Notes: generated by a model from the letters alone, not told the origin. A stretch of DNA of 64,000 nt from Hippasteria phrygiana (GCA_037893225.1 JAZGUH010000564.1:186001-250000), one strand, 5' to 3'. Shown: positions 21,733 to 32,117, counted from the first letter of the stretch. Numbers and translations: made by a program.

Positions 21733-21817
21733 AGCTGTTTCGGCAACTCTGCCGAAACAGCTCCTTGTATTTCGGTAATTTTTTTAAAGCTGTTTCGGCA
21801 AGTCCGCCAAAACAGCT
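21733..21817. repeat. Two GCTGTTTCGGCA hairpins
   Basis: 21733-21762 is a perfect 13-bp stem AGCTGTTTCGGCA with a 4-base loop. 21788-21817 repeats the stem with two changes. They are followed by CT-rich sequence and the 98-bp direct repeat. Probably the start of one repeat element that ends near 22100. Confidence 0.75.
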
Positions 21818-21898
21818 CGTTTTCGTTAATATTTTTCTTCCCTTTTTCTTCTTCCTTTTCAGACTTTTCTCCACAGGGTTTGTGCACGTTTTTCTTCC

Positions 21899-22095
21899 AC
21901 CCAGGCACTTTGGTACATCCGATCGACTTCAGACTTGGCACACACTTGGACCACCACCCACAGATGGTCCTAGGATGATGACGTCATTTTTTCTTTCACC
22001 AGGCACTTTGGTACATCCGATCGACTTCAGACTTGGCACACACTAACACTACCACCCACAGATGGTCCTAGAACGGCGTCATGACGACGCCGTTT
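21899..22095. repeat. 98-bp direct repeat, two copies
   Basis: ccaggcactttggtacatcc starts at 21899 and again at 21998, each followed by gatcgacttcagacttggc and cacccacagatggtcctag. Each copy ends near a gacgtcat or gacgccg word. No coding potential seen. Confidence 0.8.
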
Positions 22096-22109
22096 AAAAA
22101 CAAAACTTC

Positions 22110-23530
22110 CGAACCCCTCAAATAGTGGATCCATCACTTGTCTATTGGATTGCTAATTTCCTTACAGACCGCAAACAGTGTGTACGTTATAGGGCTATTA
22201 CATCTGATTGGACTGCTATGCATGCTGGAGTCCCACAGGGGATACGATTGGGCCCTATTGTGTTTTCCGCTGTTATTAATGATGCCTGTCAAAATTTAGG
22301 CGACCAGATGCATTATTGGAAATACGTGGACGATTTGAGTTTGGTTGAGACCCGTCTTGCCAATGAACAATCTGGTCTTCAAGAAACTATCGATGCTTTA
22401 GTTCAGCGGTCAGAAAATAGTAATATGCGTCTGAACCCTACAAAATGTACTACTATGGAAATTAATTTTATGAAAGAGCCTCCAACACCATCTGTCTTCT
22501 ATGTTCAAGATAATGTCCTTGAACAATCAGAAACTGTTAAATTGTTAGGCGTCCATATACAGCAAGATCTTAAATGGGACACCCATATTAACACAATACT
22601 CCAACGGGCTAATGGTCGATTTCATATGCTGCGTGTCTTAAAAAGTCACGGCTTACCAGTTGAAGATCTTATTACTATTTATATAGGGTACCTTCGTCCC
22701 CTCTTGGAATATGCAGTCCCTGTTTGGAATGGTGCAATAACAAATCAACAAAAAGATAAATTGGAAAAAATACAAAAGCGTGTCCTTAGATTAATCTTGG
22801 GTGTTGAATATAATAACTATAAAAGTGCATTAGATTTGTTTAAATTAGAAACATTGACTGACCGTCGCACGACACTGTGCTCTAGATTTGCTAGGGATTT
22901 GATGACTAATGAGTACATGTCACATCTTTTACCACAATCTCAAAGTAACCAAGTATTACGCCGATCAAAATTATTATCTGAACCAAGATGCAAAACAAAT
23001 AGGTTCAGAAACAGTGCAATACCTCATTTAATTAATATAATTAATTCAATGGTTTAAATTGTTTGGTATTACTTGCGGGTAGCAGTTTCATCCTTTGTCT
23101 TATACTTTATCATATTCGTTAATTTTACCACCTTCCTTCCCTATTACTTGGTCTCCTTTTTCCACTTTGTTATAACCTACCCCAACCTATTTTCCTAACA
23201 CCCCCCCCCCCCAACCTACTTCCCCAATCTACCCCTCTAACCTATCGTTTTACCCCTAACCTACCCCCCTCATCCCCCTCCCCTACCTATTTCATTGTCA
23301 ACCTACCTCCTCGATCTTTGACCCCATTGTGTATATGTTCTACTTTTAATGTTGTATTTTATGTATTTTTTATACAGTTTAAATTATAGTAGTTTTTACT
23401 TGTAATGATTACTTTGGTATGTTTAATGTAATTTTTTACTTTTTAAAGATTGTAACAGCTTACACAATTCCGCCTATGGTGGCCAGGAGGCTGTTTGTAA
23501 TAAACCATTTATCTATCTATCTATCTATAT
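22110..23530 (+). mobile_element. 5'-truncated CR1/L2-like LINE
   Basis: The element starts inside the reverse transcriptase and runs through its stop codon, an AT- and C-rich 3' UTR and a terminal (atct)n tail (23505-23530) next to taataaacc. A simple-repeat tail instead of poly(A) is common for CR1/L2-type LINEs. Truncation at the 5' end is the usual result of incomplete target-primed reverse transcription. Confidence 0.85.
22125..23057 (+). CDS. Reverse transcriptase C-terminal part of a LINE
   Basis: An uninterrupted 310-codon frame. It opens in the middle of the RT domain (VYWIANFLTDRKQCVRYR), followed by the GVPQGIRLGPIVF motif and the catalytic KYVDDLSLVE motif. After these come the thumb-like region with LNPTKCTTME and LLGVHIQQDLKWDTHI, and the CR1-type tail PLLEYAVPVWNGA with RVLRLILG. 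Fingers and endonuclease are missing, so it cannot act alone. The lack of any stop suggests a fairly recent insertion. There is no real start codon: the first ATG-like codon is within the truncated domain. Confidence 0.9.
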   Translation: MDPSLVYWIANFLTDRKQCVRYRAITSDWTAMHAGVPQGIRLGPIVFSAVINDACQNLGDQMHYWKYVDDLSLVETRLANEQSGLQETIDALVQRSENSNMRLNPTKCTTMEINFMKEPPTPSVFYVQDNVLEQSETVKLLGVHIQQDLKWDTHINTILQRANGRFHMLRVLKSHGLPVEDLITIYIGYLRPLLEYAVPVWNGAITNQQKDKLEKIQKRVLRLILGVEYNNYKSALDLFKLETLTDRRTTLCSRFARDLMTNEYMSHLLPQSQSNQVLRRSKLLSEPRCKTNRFRNSAIPHLINIINSMV

Positions 23531-24300
23531 CAATATGTTAATGAACCACAGACTATTCAATCATGGGTTTCCCATACCCTTGGCACTCGGATGTTTACCC
23601 CAATAGTGCTCCCATTTATCTGTCATGCTTCAGTGAGCACAGAACACTCTCTACCCACTGAGCCAAGATCCTGCCAAAGAATCTCCCGCCTAAAAAGATG
23701 GCAGATATTCATTCTCCTTCCCGTGTTGGTATAATAAACATGGCGGGTACGGAATTTCCCGAGATTTCCCCTTGATTGTTGCCTTGCAAGTGTGGTTGTC
23801 GACGTTGAGATTTCACCTTTCTGGTATTTAAAATAGCAATTGAGTCCTTTAATTTTTTAACCCAATCAAAAGCGATGGGCGCCACCAACTTACAACTGTA
23901 TACAAGCGTTAAATTACTTGTTTTTTTTCTCTGAGGTAAAACGTAACCCCCCCCCCCCCCCCCAAAAAAAAAAAAAAAAAAACCGGTCAGAATGCAGAGG
24001 GCGCTATATTTATTTGGTTGGTTCGTTTGAACAAAATTGTTGGTGAAAATATCACCAAAACTTTTTTTGTTACATAAAACAAGAATTTGATTTTTGAATA
24101 AGTTCTTTTTCGGGCCATTTGTGTCTGGCCTGTGCACCCAACATCTACCTCTGACTTTCCAAGCTGGTTCCAACAAATACTTTTCAAAAAATGAATGCTA
24201 GTTTCTTGTTTCGCTGAGTACGATTACCTTTAAATCGAAACTGTACCTCGCTGGCCCTTTTTAACGACTGAACTTGCAGAAGAGCTACACGGCATTCTGG
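23531..24300. other. No gene; homopolymer-rich
   Basis: Contains a C17 tract followed by an A-run at 23946-23980. Nothing coding recognised. The phrase ctctacccactgagccaagatcc near 23650 resembles part of a tRNA-derived repeat on the minus strand. Confidence 0.4.
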
Positions 24301-24310
24301 GTTGATGACT

Positions 24311-24540
24311 TCTGACTAGCGCCCACCCGAACAAAGATACTGACAATTTGGGAGACCGCCAACATAGGGCAAGATAGCTCAGTTGGTAGAGCGCCGGTAC
24401 GGTAACCCGGAGGTCGCAGGTTCGAATCTAGTCTTGGTTCCAAGACGTCCTTAGCGGTGCGACGTATAGCGCGCACGGCCGGCCGACAGCGCCCTCTCGC
24501 TACACATAAACGCCAAGGCCAAATCGCTGAGACCGTCTTG
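24311..24540 (+). mobile_element. tRNA-derived SINE with attached repeat, copy 1
   Basis: A conserved leader (ctagcgcccacccgaac...gacaatttgg) precedes a tRNA-like body at about 24368-24437 with A-box tagctcagttggtagagcg and B-box ggttcgaatct. The same leader and body occur inverted at 31986-32117. The following 100 bases (gtcttggttccaagacg...caaggccaaatcgctgag) recur inverted at 25360-25690. Not a functional tRNA gene in this copy: the acceptor 3' strand is replaced. Confidence 0.75.
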
Positions 24541-24771
24541 GGAATTTCGCAAGTTCTGCTCGCGAAATCGCGAGCAGACTGTGTGGCATTTGCATGCGCG
24601 TGTGACGTAGCTGCATTATCGCATGTAAATAGCCAACCACCCACTTGTCTATAGTTTCTGTACTCACGTCGGGTTTACGTGTACGTATGAACGTGCAGCG
24701 CAGTACCAAGCCATTCGTTGTTTGTTGGAAAAACATTCTGACCGCGCCGTGGACCAAGCGATCGATTTTAC

Positions 24772-25170
24772 AGCAAAAATATCTGGGCTTTGGAAAGCTA
24801 AAAAGTCATCAGATCAGTGCCATTCCTCAATTTGTACGTGGCCATTATTTGTTTGTTAATTTACCAACGGGATTTGGCAAGAGTGTAATTTTTCAAGCTG
24901 CTCCATTGGTCTTAGATTTCTTGAACGAAGCATGGAGGTGTTTCCTACCTCCATGGACGAAGTAACCAAAGCAAACAGGAGAAAGCGCTGATTATTGTAG
25001 TCGTGCCATTGAAAGCTCTGGCCGTTGATCAGTTACATCGTGCTGAACATCTGGGACTGAAATTGGCAGAGATAACGTCTGATATTCCAGATCACATTTT
25101 TGGAACAATCCGAAGATTTCTCAATCCTGTTTGCCAGTCCAGAATCACTCTGCTCATAACGTTAACTGAC
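24772..25170 (+). pseudogene. RecQ-like helicase, N-terminal fragment (Q motif, Walker A, Ia)
   Basis: After a possible acceptor (gattttacag) the frame reads YLGFGKLKSHQISAIPQFV, an FG..LK.HQ..AI Q-motif-like segment. Then comes LPTGFGKSVIFQAAP, the Walker A motif with GKS. After a short disrupted stretch near 24935-24990 the frame shifts and reads ALIIVVVPLKALAVDQ, matching motif Ia (V.PL.AL..DQ). It stops near 25170. RecQ-like enzymes are ATP-driven 3'-5' DNA helicases. Motifs II-VI are absent on this strand but are found in order on the opposite strand at 31.9-27.2 kb. I therefore think this is the missing front half of the same or a sister gene, separated by an inversion. Confidence 0.72.
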
Positions 25171-25184
25171 TAGTAAGTTATTAC

Positions 25185-25280
25185 TTAAACATAATAATGC
25201 GGTCTTATATAGCGCTTTATACAAATGTCTCAAAGCGCTTTACAATTATTACCCCCCCCCCCCCCCCCCCCTGTTTAGTC
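25185..25280. repeat. Dispersed gcgctttaca repeat with C18 tract
   Basis: A short stretch with the dyad tagcgctttata...aaagcgctttaca followed by a run of about 20 C. It resembles a small palindromic repeat inserted at the possible inversion breakpoint, just after the helicase fragment. Confidence 0.5.
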
Positions 25281-25354
25281 CAGTGCGCAAGCGCGATTAT
25301 TCGTTTGACCCGCCTGTTAAATTATACATAAGCAGGTCGCGCGCGCTTCCTTGC

Positions 25355-25690
25355 GAAATACCCAAGACGTTCTTAGCGATTTGGCCTTGGCGTGTGTGTG
25401 TGTACATGTGTACACATTCATCCCGAGGACAGGGAACAAAAGAATGATGTAAGAGGACAATGGGGTGTGCGAATCGAGGATTGTCCTCGATTCGTAGGTG
25501 TGTACAAAACCAATGGGAGTTGTTGCAAAAAGTTAGAGTATAAACAAAAGAGGAATAATGGGAGGTCCTCGATTTACACCATATACATGACTGTGTGTGT
25601 GTGTGTAGCTAGAGGGCACTGCCGTGCGCGCTGTACGTCGCACCGCGCTAAGGACGTCTTGGAACCAAGACTAGTTCGAATCCCGCTGCT
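25355..25690 (-). mobile_element. Inverted partner of the 24.43-kb repeat
   Basis: Read on the minus strand, agtcttggttccaagacg, then ggtgcgacgta, cagcgcgcacggc and a late caaggccaaatcgct match 24432-24530 in the same order. The middle is expanded here by (tg)n runs and about 180 bases of other sequence. The two copies face each other across the helicase N-terminal fragment. Confidence 0.7.
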
Positions 25691-25793
25691 TTGATGTTGA
25701 GTTGTTTAATGTCTGTCCTCCCGTACTATAACATTTCTACAAACTAACTTCATAAGACAACTAACGCAATATTAACCCCTTTTCCTTGTTTAG

Positions 25794-26950
25794 GGAACGA
25801 CTGGTACTGTTCGAAGAAGTGCGAGGCAACAACGAAGAAGACCAAAAAGAAGCCGGACTTTCTTCGAGAGTATTAGCGGGCTCTTGCGTGGCATGGACTG
25901 TTTCAACTTGTCCACAATGATGCAGAACGTGAAAATGATGCGCCATTTCCTATCCGACTGTTGATGTTATGCGTCCCTCTGTTTTGGTCAAGGGGCCATA
26001 ATAAGTACCTCATACTAAGCCATCGGTTATTGGCAGATAATGAACTTATTTTGGTTCATAACTATTTTAAATTAATTATATACCTTTTGATCACACACAC
26101 AATAGACTTATCGAAATGTGTCCACGTCTTCAACATGTCATTATACACATAGACTGGCAATTCGGTGACTAGTGCACGTCTATGCGCCCTGAGGGACTGT
26201 GAGTGACCAGAAGATGGTCACATACTCGTTTAATAACCGTTCATCTTTCAACCGTTTCTACTCATTTATTCTACACGGCAGGCGTAAATGACTGGCTCGA
26301 ACCAAGAGTAAAACACGACCTCATTTGGAACCGAACAGCGAATTTGAGAGGTGGTGCAGGCAACAACTTGGCATTATTTGATTTAGTAAATGAGTTTGAA
26401 AATCAAGAGTTCAAAAGTGAGTATTGAAAATCGGTGTTTGCAGAAAATCAGGGTAGCTTTACATTATTTGTTAACTCATCTAGGAAAGTGTAACTTCAAA
26501 ATTCATGTTTTATACTCAATTGTAATACATTATTTGTGCTGTTTGTCCAAAGTCTGTTTAGATTCAAAGAAGGAAAACCTCATTAACTATTATTTTTTTA
26601 TACCCACACTGAAGCACAACCATGGGAATTATTCTGAGGCTCATGTCCAGCGCATTGGCAAGATTACAGGGAGAAATCTTGCGAGATCACTACAGGAAAC
26701 ATTGACCACTTAGCTAACCGAGAAATACGTTGGATCAAGCCCTTCCAAAAAATAGCATTACAGGGAAGACATCGAGAAAATCGTGGACGATTTAGCGGCA
26801 GATAAATTGTTCAGCACTATTGCGACCCGAAAACATCCTGCATTTAGCTCCTTTCTGCATGAAGTACATATCCCCAATTCCCGCAAACTTCTTGTACGTC
26901 TGAGAACGTACACTAAAAATGTTGACACCGAACGTGTTATGATAGATTAG
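25794..26950 (+). pseudogene. DUF6589-like mobile-element protein with zinc-finger stub, broken
   Basis: Exon 1 starts at 25794 after a cttgtttag acceptor with NDWYCSKKCE, the end of a PHD/RING-like zinc finger, then a Lys-rich linker. An in-frame TAG (25874-25876) is followed by RALAWHGLFQLVHNDAEREN and PIRLLMLCVPLFWSRGHNKY, resembling the LFW..GH.KY core of DUF6589. Exon 26282-26416 (good acceptor and GTGAGT donor) encodes VNDWLEPRVKHDLIWNRTAN and GGAGNNLALFDLVNEFENQE. Farther on, HNHGNYSEAHVQRIGKITG and, past further stops near 26711 and 26750, HYREDIEKIVDDLAADKLF and SSFLHEVHIPNSRKLL continue the C-terminal part. DUF6589 proteins are known as mobile-element-associated; the assignment here is by eye. 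It converges with the minus-strand helicase. Confidence 0.5.
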
Positions 26951-27642
26951 ATACATGTATACAATCGTTGCATTAATTTGCCATACTGTAGTTATTAGTT
27001 TTGAGACCTGAGCATTATTATTAGTAATCTCTATCCTCGCCAATAGATAAGGAATTTGCCAATGACTCAAGAACCTTGTCTGATTCCTCATTTCAAAAGC
27101 GACCAATATCATGAATACCGGTACCTCTTTCTAATTATGAAAGGAGTTTTTATCCAAGTCTACACAGCATCTATCATTTTTTTTCCAAAGAGAATGGATA
27201 ACACACTATATTGCGGATGATTTCCTGCCTGAGACACTTAATTTTCTGCTCCTTTACTTTCTTGTACATGCGCTTGACGCCTTGATTTGTCACTGTTCTG
27301 GCCGTGAAATATACGAAAGCTTCGGCAGGCTCCCCGTTTCTACCAATGCGGCCTACTTCTTGCCAGAAGGCATCCAAACTTAAAGTTGCACCCCATATGA
27401 TTGCATATTTAATGTCGGGAATGTCAACGCCCATCCAAAATGCAATCGTGCAGATGAGACATCGGATTCTTGAAGTTGGTGGTGGAAATTCCTTCAGGAT
27501 TCGTGTCTTGTCAACTTCGGGTAGATTACCGTTGAAAGTGTCAACAAGCAATTCCTCGCGTTATACTTCGCCCAAACGAAACGCACACTTTCCTAGCGTT
27601 TGTCTTAAACTAGCGGTCAACTTCCCAAGCGAGGATAAAGAG

Positions 27643-28109
27643 CTGGAAATATATAACCAACTAACTTTTACAATATATAACAACATATCCATTTCTTAGC
27701 TCTCCTTAGTATCGCGTCCATGCAATGTTTTCCCGCTATTGGCACATGCATGCTCCAAAACAGCGTCTCGTTTACAATTTGTTATGCTGTTGTAAAGAGA
27801 AACAATGTTTTTATTTTTTTAAACGATTATAAGAAAGAACATGACAATTTCCATATAAAGTGACATATTTCGAAAAAAAATTGTGGAAAGAAAATCCAGA
27901 CTTTAAAAGCACAATTTGTTTTAAATGATCACCACTTTGTGTTAAAATAGAAATTAAGACACTGTGGCCTTCTTTAAATAGGCAGTGGCCAGGGGAGGTT
28001 CAAAGAGAGGAAAATGTAAGAAGCGTTGTAATTGGATTTTGGGAAAGACAATACTTTTAGGTGTATATTCAACACGCCCTCTTAGACATGGCCCAAATTT
28101 ACTCTATAC
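27643..28109. other. Helicase intron
   Basis: AT-rich sequence between helicase exons 3 and 4, bounded by a GTATAG donor and a tttccag acceptor on the minus strand. No other feature recognised. Confidence 0.55.
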
Positions 28110-28499
28110 CTGTTGACAAACACAACACACTTTGGTGCGTCCGCTTTCTTTTCTGTTAGCATCTCGGCATACCAGTCAATCTCCTCACTAATCTTCATCC
28201 CACTCTTCCCTTTAAAATAAAGGGTGATGTTTGGCCTGCAGAAAACGTACATTAAAGAACATAATGAACATGTAAAATGCGCCCTGACAAGTACTGGTAG
28301 AAAAATGTTGATAATGGACCGAAATGGACCTGTCTGGCGATGCATATTATTTCTGTTACATCAGGTACTAAATGTAGACATTCAAGCACCTATAACGGCC
28401 CGAATTGCTGAGTGTGCCAGTTAACAATAAAATGGGGACGTCATCCATTTGGCTCCGCAGTCTTCCCAATTTGATAAAGGCGGGTCTAAATGAGTCGCC

Positions 28500-29536
28500 C
28501 TTAGACATAAATTCAAAACAATAATAGTGTCTCTCGGAAACGTTTAAATTACATAACGGTTCAATGAAAATACGAACTCTTGTCATAGCTAGCTGCGAGA
28601 TGACGATCTCCGACGATAAGAGCAGACTACAAATTATGCAAATTAGACAAATGCAATAAATCGTCACCGTTTTCACGAAGAGACACACATGTGGATTTTG
28701 AAGAAAAAGCGTTTTCGAGATAATCGCAAGAGAAGTTTCTCCTATTTTAAAACTGCAAAAAATACTACTTTGCAACAACTTTGTGCAGTAAGGAAACATT
28801 CACATGATTCTGAGAGGTGAATTTTTACGTAAACCCAGTAATTAGAATTAACACTGTGGTTAATTAGCCTAAAATAATTAGTAAAGTTGCGTGTCACTTC
28901 GTGAAAACGAACATTCAGGTTTTCTTACATTGTGGCCCTTTCTGTTCAATGTGTTTTTCCATATGGAAGGGGCGCACGTGTTTACGTGCGCGCAGCTGAA
29001 AATGTAACAAAGATGTGTGGCTCTTCGTGAAAACGAAAATCTCAGTTGACCTACTTTTACGCCTTTCCGTACAATACGTTTTGTACGCGTTCAAGGGGCA
29101 GGCATATTTGCGTCTCTTCGTGAAAACGCAAAATGCAATTATCAAGATGCCTGCCCTTTGCATAATTAATGTATTTTTTTAATTAATGATGTTTTTCTTA
29201 CAGAAGCATGTCAAAATTGTTAAAGGGCTGTATCGTCGCGCCATCTGGCGTTAACGAATCAAATATTGGAGTGCGCCCCTTTGCGCTTCAATTCGTTTAT
29301 GTGCTATTTTTAACCTCCATCCGTTTGTTATGGCTGTTCTGGGAATTGGCTTTTGGAAACTACACCCCCTGGAACACGCACGCATGTCCAGCGTCTACGT
29401 ACTGACATACACATACATGTATATATAAACAAGAAGCACACATCGTGGCACTCAGTTCTCTAAGAGTAAGATTATTTAAAAAATCTTTTAAATTTCATCT
29501 GTTTATTTCATAAAATTTCATTTGTTTGAAAGTTGC
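28500..29536. repeat. Helicase intron with recurring cTTCGTGAAAACG motif
   Basis: The 15-base word CTCTTCGTGAAAACG or a near form occurs at 28668-28682 (minus), 28895-28909, 29021-29035, 29114-29128 and again at 31412-31426 (plus). The minus copy at 28.67 kb and the plus copy at 31.41 kb share about 25 bases. Role unknown. Confidence 0.7.
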
Positions 29537-29720
29537 ATGGAATTGGAGGTTGGCGACGCTGGAGAACCTATGACATGTACATGCCGAAACTCTTGCCAGA
29601 GAGAACGACTCGGCACACGGGGTGCTTGTCCATGTAAATGTGCACAGCAAAACTGCAACGTGTCTTGTCGCTGTGGGACAGTTTGCGCTAAATGTTGTAC
29701 ACAAGATCCCACAGGCGGGG
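29537..29720 (+). CDS. Cysteine-rich CXC-like exon
   Basis: A plus-strand open segment reads MELEVGDAGEPMTCTCRN, then CPCKCAQQNCNVSCRCGTVC ending AKC. The spacing C-x-C-x4-C ... C-x-C-x-C-x5-C-x3-C-x-C-x4-C-x2-C recalls the CXC (tesmin/TSO1-like) zinc-binding motif, a DNA-binding module also found in some transposon proteins. Exon edges are unclear: an AG lies just before at gtttgaaag, and no donor was assigned. It sits on the opposite strand inside the large helicase intron, so it belongs to another gene, perhaps the plus-strand DUF6589-like one, or to its own insertion. Confidence is low on the gene model and fair on the cysteine pattern. Confidence 0.45.
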
Positions 29721-30960
29721 TATCCGTAAAAGGGTATATGTATTATGTGTACATTCATTTGGATGTATCTTGTTTGTATCTTGCTTGTAAACTTAGGTCG
29801 ATAAAAAGCTTCAGGCTTATTTTGACCCGTCACTTCAATAACAAAAATATCATGCTACTAAAAAGAGGGGTAGTGGCTGCAGACAGTTCTTTAGCGTCGA
29901 AAAAAGAATAAAAAACCAAAACTTAGAACTCCATGTCTTTTTTAAACAGTTGATAGATGGAGCTGAAACAACTTCACTTGGTCGTTATTCCACAACTCGC
30001 TGTGTGAAACAATATTTCCGCATATCAAGTCTACATGTAATGTATAGTCAACATGTACAGTACATACATTACATGTACAGTACATCTGATCCATGTACTC
30101 GGTATGTGAATTGTTCATGTCATAAAAAGTAAAAAGCGAATAATTCGTGCAAAACAGGTGAAAATTGGGGTTGTTTGAATGTTTGTCGGGGTGTTTATTT
30201 CTTTGTTTCTTCGGTAGTCATCTTTATCATAGTGATGTGGGGAACAGGGGGAAGGAGTTTATGGGCCCGCCGATTTGTATTTCTTTTTTGTTTCGTAAAC
30301 AAATTTAAAAAGGGGAAATTGTACACAAGGTGATGTTTCAAATTTCAAGCGGTGTTTGGGGCGGGGGTACGGTATCCCCCGTTGAGAACAGTTTAAGATG
30401 CAGTACTTCGTTGACAAATTCAATAATCATCCCCACTTTTCGACACGGATTTACTCGCCACTGGTGAAATCTCATTTCATTGGCGTATATTATTTATTGG
30501 TAATAACTCTTATTATTGTGTTTATTATTTGATAGTGTTGAAAAAAACTCTATGATGTAACTTTCCATAAAGTCCTGCCGTCAAATGTAACACAAGGTCG
30601 TGGACTCAATATCGCCATCAGTATAGCTGTTTTACTTTGATTTGCTCATCATTGCACGCACAGCCGATTTTAGTCAAAATTTATTTCGATACATGGGCCT
30701 ACAACTTTTTTTTTGTATAGGAAGGGGCTGGTACATTATTTATTTTACAATTATAAATACAGATTTACTTATTTACCTATTTTCGTTTGGTTCTGTCATG
30801 GTACATTTTGGCGTTTGGCCGGCGGGTGGGTGGCACGAACTATGTTCCACTGTAGGCCTATCGTATATTTTTGGTTGCACAAACACATACACAATAATTG
30901 TACATGCAGTATGTATCATAACTACAGGATCATGCATGCAGCAGTCATTGCAATTGTAAT
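29721..30960. other. No gene recognised
   Basis: AT-rich sequence with acatgtacagtacat words near 30035-30090. There is no protein similarity I can recognise on either strand. It lies within the helicase intron. Confidence 0.45.
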
Positions 30961-30966
30961 CTGATC

Positions 30967-31235
30967 TGGCGCTCTGGTAGGTCAGCGCGCGCGCCCTCTG
31001 GTAGGTCAGCGCGCGCGCCCTCTGGTAGGTCAGCGCGCGCGCCCTCTGGTAGGTCAGCGCCCGCGCCCTCTGGTAGGTCAGCGCGCGCGCCCTCTGGTAG
31101 GTCAGCGCGCGCGCCCTCTGGTAGGTCAGCGCGCGCGCCCTCTGGTAGGTCAGCGCGCGCGCCCTCTGGTAGGTCAGCGCGCGCGCCCTCTGGTAGGTCA
31201 GCGCGCGCGCCCTCTGGTAGGTCAGCGCGCGGTCG
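30967..31235. repeat. 24-bp GC-rich minisatellite, about eleven copies
   Basis: The unit ctctggtaggtcagcgcgcgcgcc is repeated about eleven times almost without change (one copy has gcccgcgcc). The length, a multiple of three, gives an open minus-strand peptide repeat ADLPEGAR, which I regard as incidental. The alternating GCGCGCGC core could form Z-DNA. Confidence 0.93.
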
Positions 31236-31720
31236 TGGGGTGTTATTTGCAGTTACTGGGTTCATCTAAGTTCATCAGTTCGGGATTCAGTGTACAGCCG
31301 GCCGCAAGCCTGCTATGATCGTGACGATACAGCCCCTTTAGGTAGAGCGTTTTAAAGCAAAATAGTGAAACAAATCGAAATCGAAAAAATTGTCATTTTT
31401 GACACGTGTGTCTCTTCGTGAAAACGGTGACGAAATACTGTCCACCAAACTAGAATGGTATTAAAAGGATAGTTGTGTAACTACACAAAAGAGCGTAAAT
31501 CCTATATATACACCCCCCCCCCCCCCCCCCCCCCACCCCGTCGACCACTATATATTGCACTTGTGCACCAGACTGTGAAGCCTATATTGTATTGTTTCCA
31601 TGAAATTCCCCATTAGAAAAATTACCCCCACTTCCAAATTTGAACCCATATAGATAAGCCGCTGTTGTTAAAAGAAGAGAAAAGTGTTCGTTTGTTTTCC
31701 TCGTTTCATTTCAAATGTTA
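31236..31720. other. No gene; C24 tract
   Basis: Contains the 31412 copy of the TTCGTGAAAACG motif and a long C tract at about 31509-31535. Nothing coding. Confidence 0.45.
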
Positions 31721-31985
31721 CTATTCAGGAACAAGGTGCACTTCATCTATTGTTATCAGCCTCAATTTCCTTACAAAAGCTGGTGGTAGATGTTTCAGCG
31801 AATAATCCAGTGCTTCTGGGGTAACGAAGGCAACATCAAGGTCCCTACTGTTGACTCCTTTATAGAAACCCAAAGCGAAGCTGTTAATTTGTATTCTAAT
31901 TTGGACTATTGACAATTTCTGAACCATTACATTTGATGACAGTTTAATTCAATAAGAAACCATTTTCAAAATGAACAAAGAAACT

Positions 31986-32117
31986 GGCAGGAGCGGGATT
32001 CAAACCTGCGACCTCCGGGTTACCGTACCGGCGCTCTACCAACTGAGCTATCTTGCCCTATGTTGGTGGTCTTCCAAATTGTCAGCATCTTTGTTCGGGC
32101 GGGCGCTAGTCAGAAAC
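31986..32117 (-). mobile_element. tRNA-derived SINE, copy 2 (inverted)
   Basis: On the minus strand 32057-31986 folds as a 72-base cloverleaf: acceptor GGCAAGA/TCCTGCC (one mismatch), D-stem GCTC/GAGC, anticodon stem CCGG, T-loop TTTGAAT. The anticodon loop ACGGTAA has C instead of U at position 33, with GGT as the nominal anticodon, so a working tRNA is unlikely. The leader to 32117 matches 24311-24366. It is inverted relative to copy 1, so the two SINEs flank the split helicase. Confidence 0.75.

Larger units (their letters stand above)
27174..31927 (-). pseudogene. RecQ-like DNA helicase, motifs Ib-VI, spliced and decayed
   Basis: Exons run on the minus strand. The first, about 31930-31725, has DLDVAFVTPEALDYSLKHLP then LRLITIDEVHLVPE (motif II, DEVH). 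A TAG stands where the conserved Trp of PEW and a donor should be. The second, 28390-28499, has GDSFRPAFIKLGRLRS and VPILLLTGTLS (motif III). The third, 28110-28235, has PNITLYFKGKSG and KCVVFVN (motif IV). The last, 27174-27642, has RCLICTIAFWMGVD (motif V) and WQEVGRIGRNGEPAEAFVY (motif VI). Exons 2-3 and 3-4 join in exact phase. An in-frame TAA lies at 27561-27563, and motif V has Trp where Gly is usual (AFGMG). Walker A is missing on this strand; see 24772-25170. Confidence 0.8.

Noticed and set aside
30945..31265. Minus-strand ADLPEGAR repeat protein
   Set aside because: The open frame follows from a 24-bp tandem unit (divisible by three); no flanking coding sequence supports it.
24645..32000. 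Two unrelated helicase genes in opposite orientation
   Set aside because: The motif sets are complementary with no overlap (I/Ia versus II-VI), which fits one gene split by inversion better; kept as inference.
31986..32057. Candidate functional tRNA gene
   Set aside because: The cloverleaf folds, but position 33 is C, the acceptor has a mismatch, and the same body with a SINE-like leader occurs at 24.37 kb, so it is a tRNA-derived repeat.
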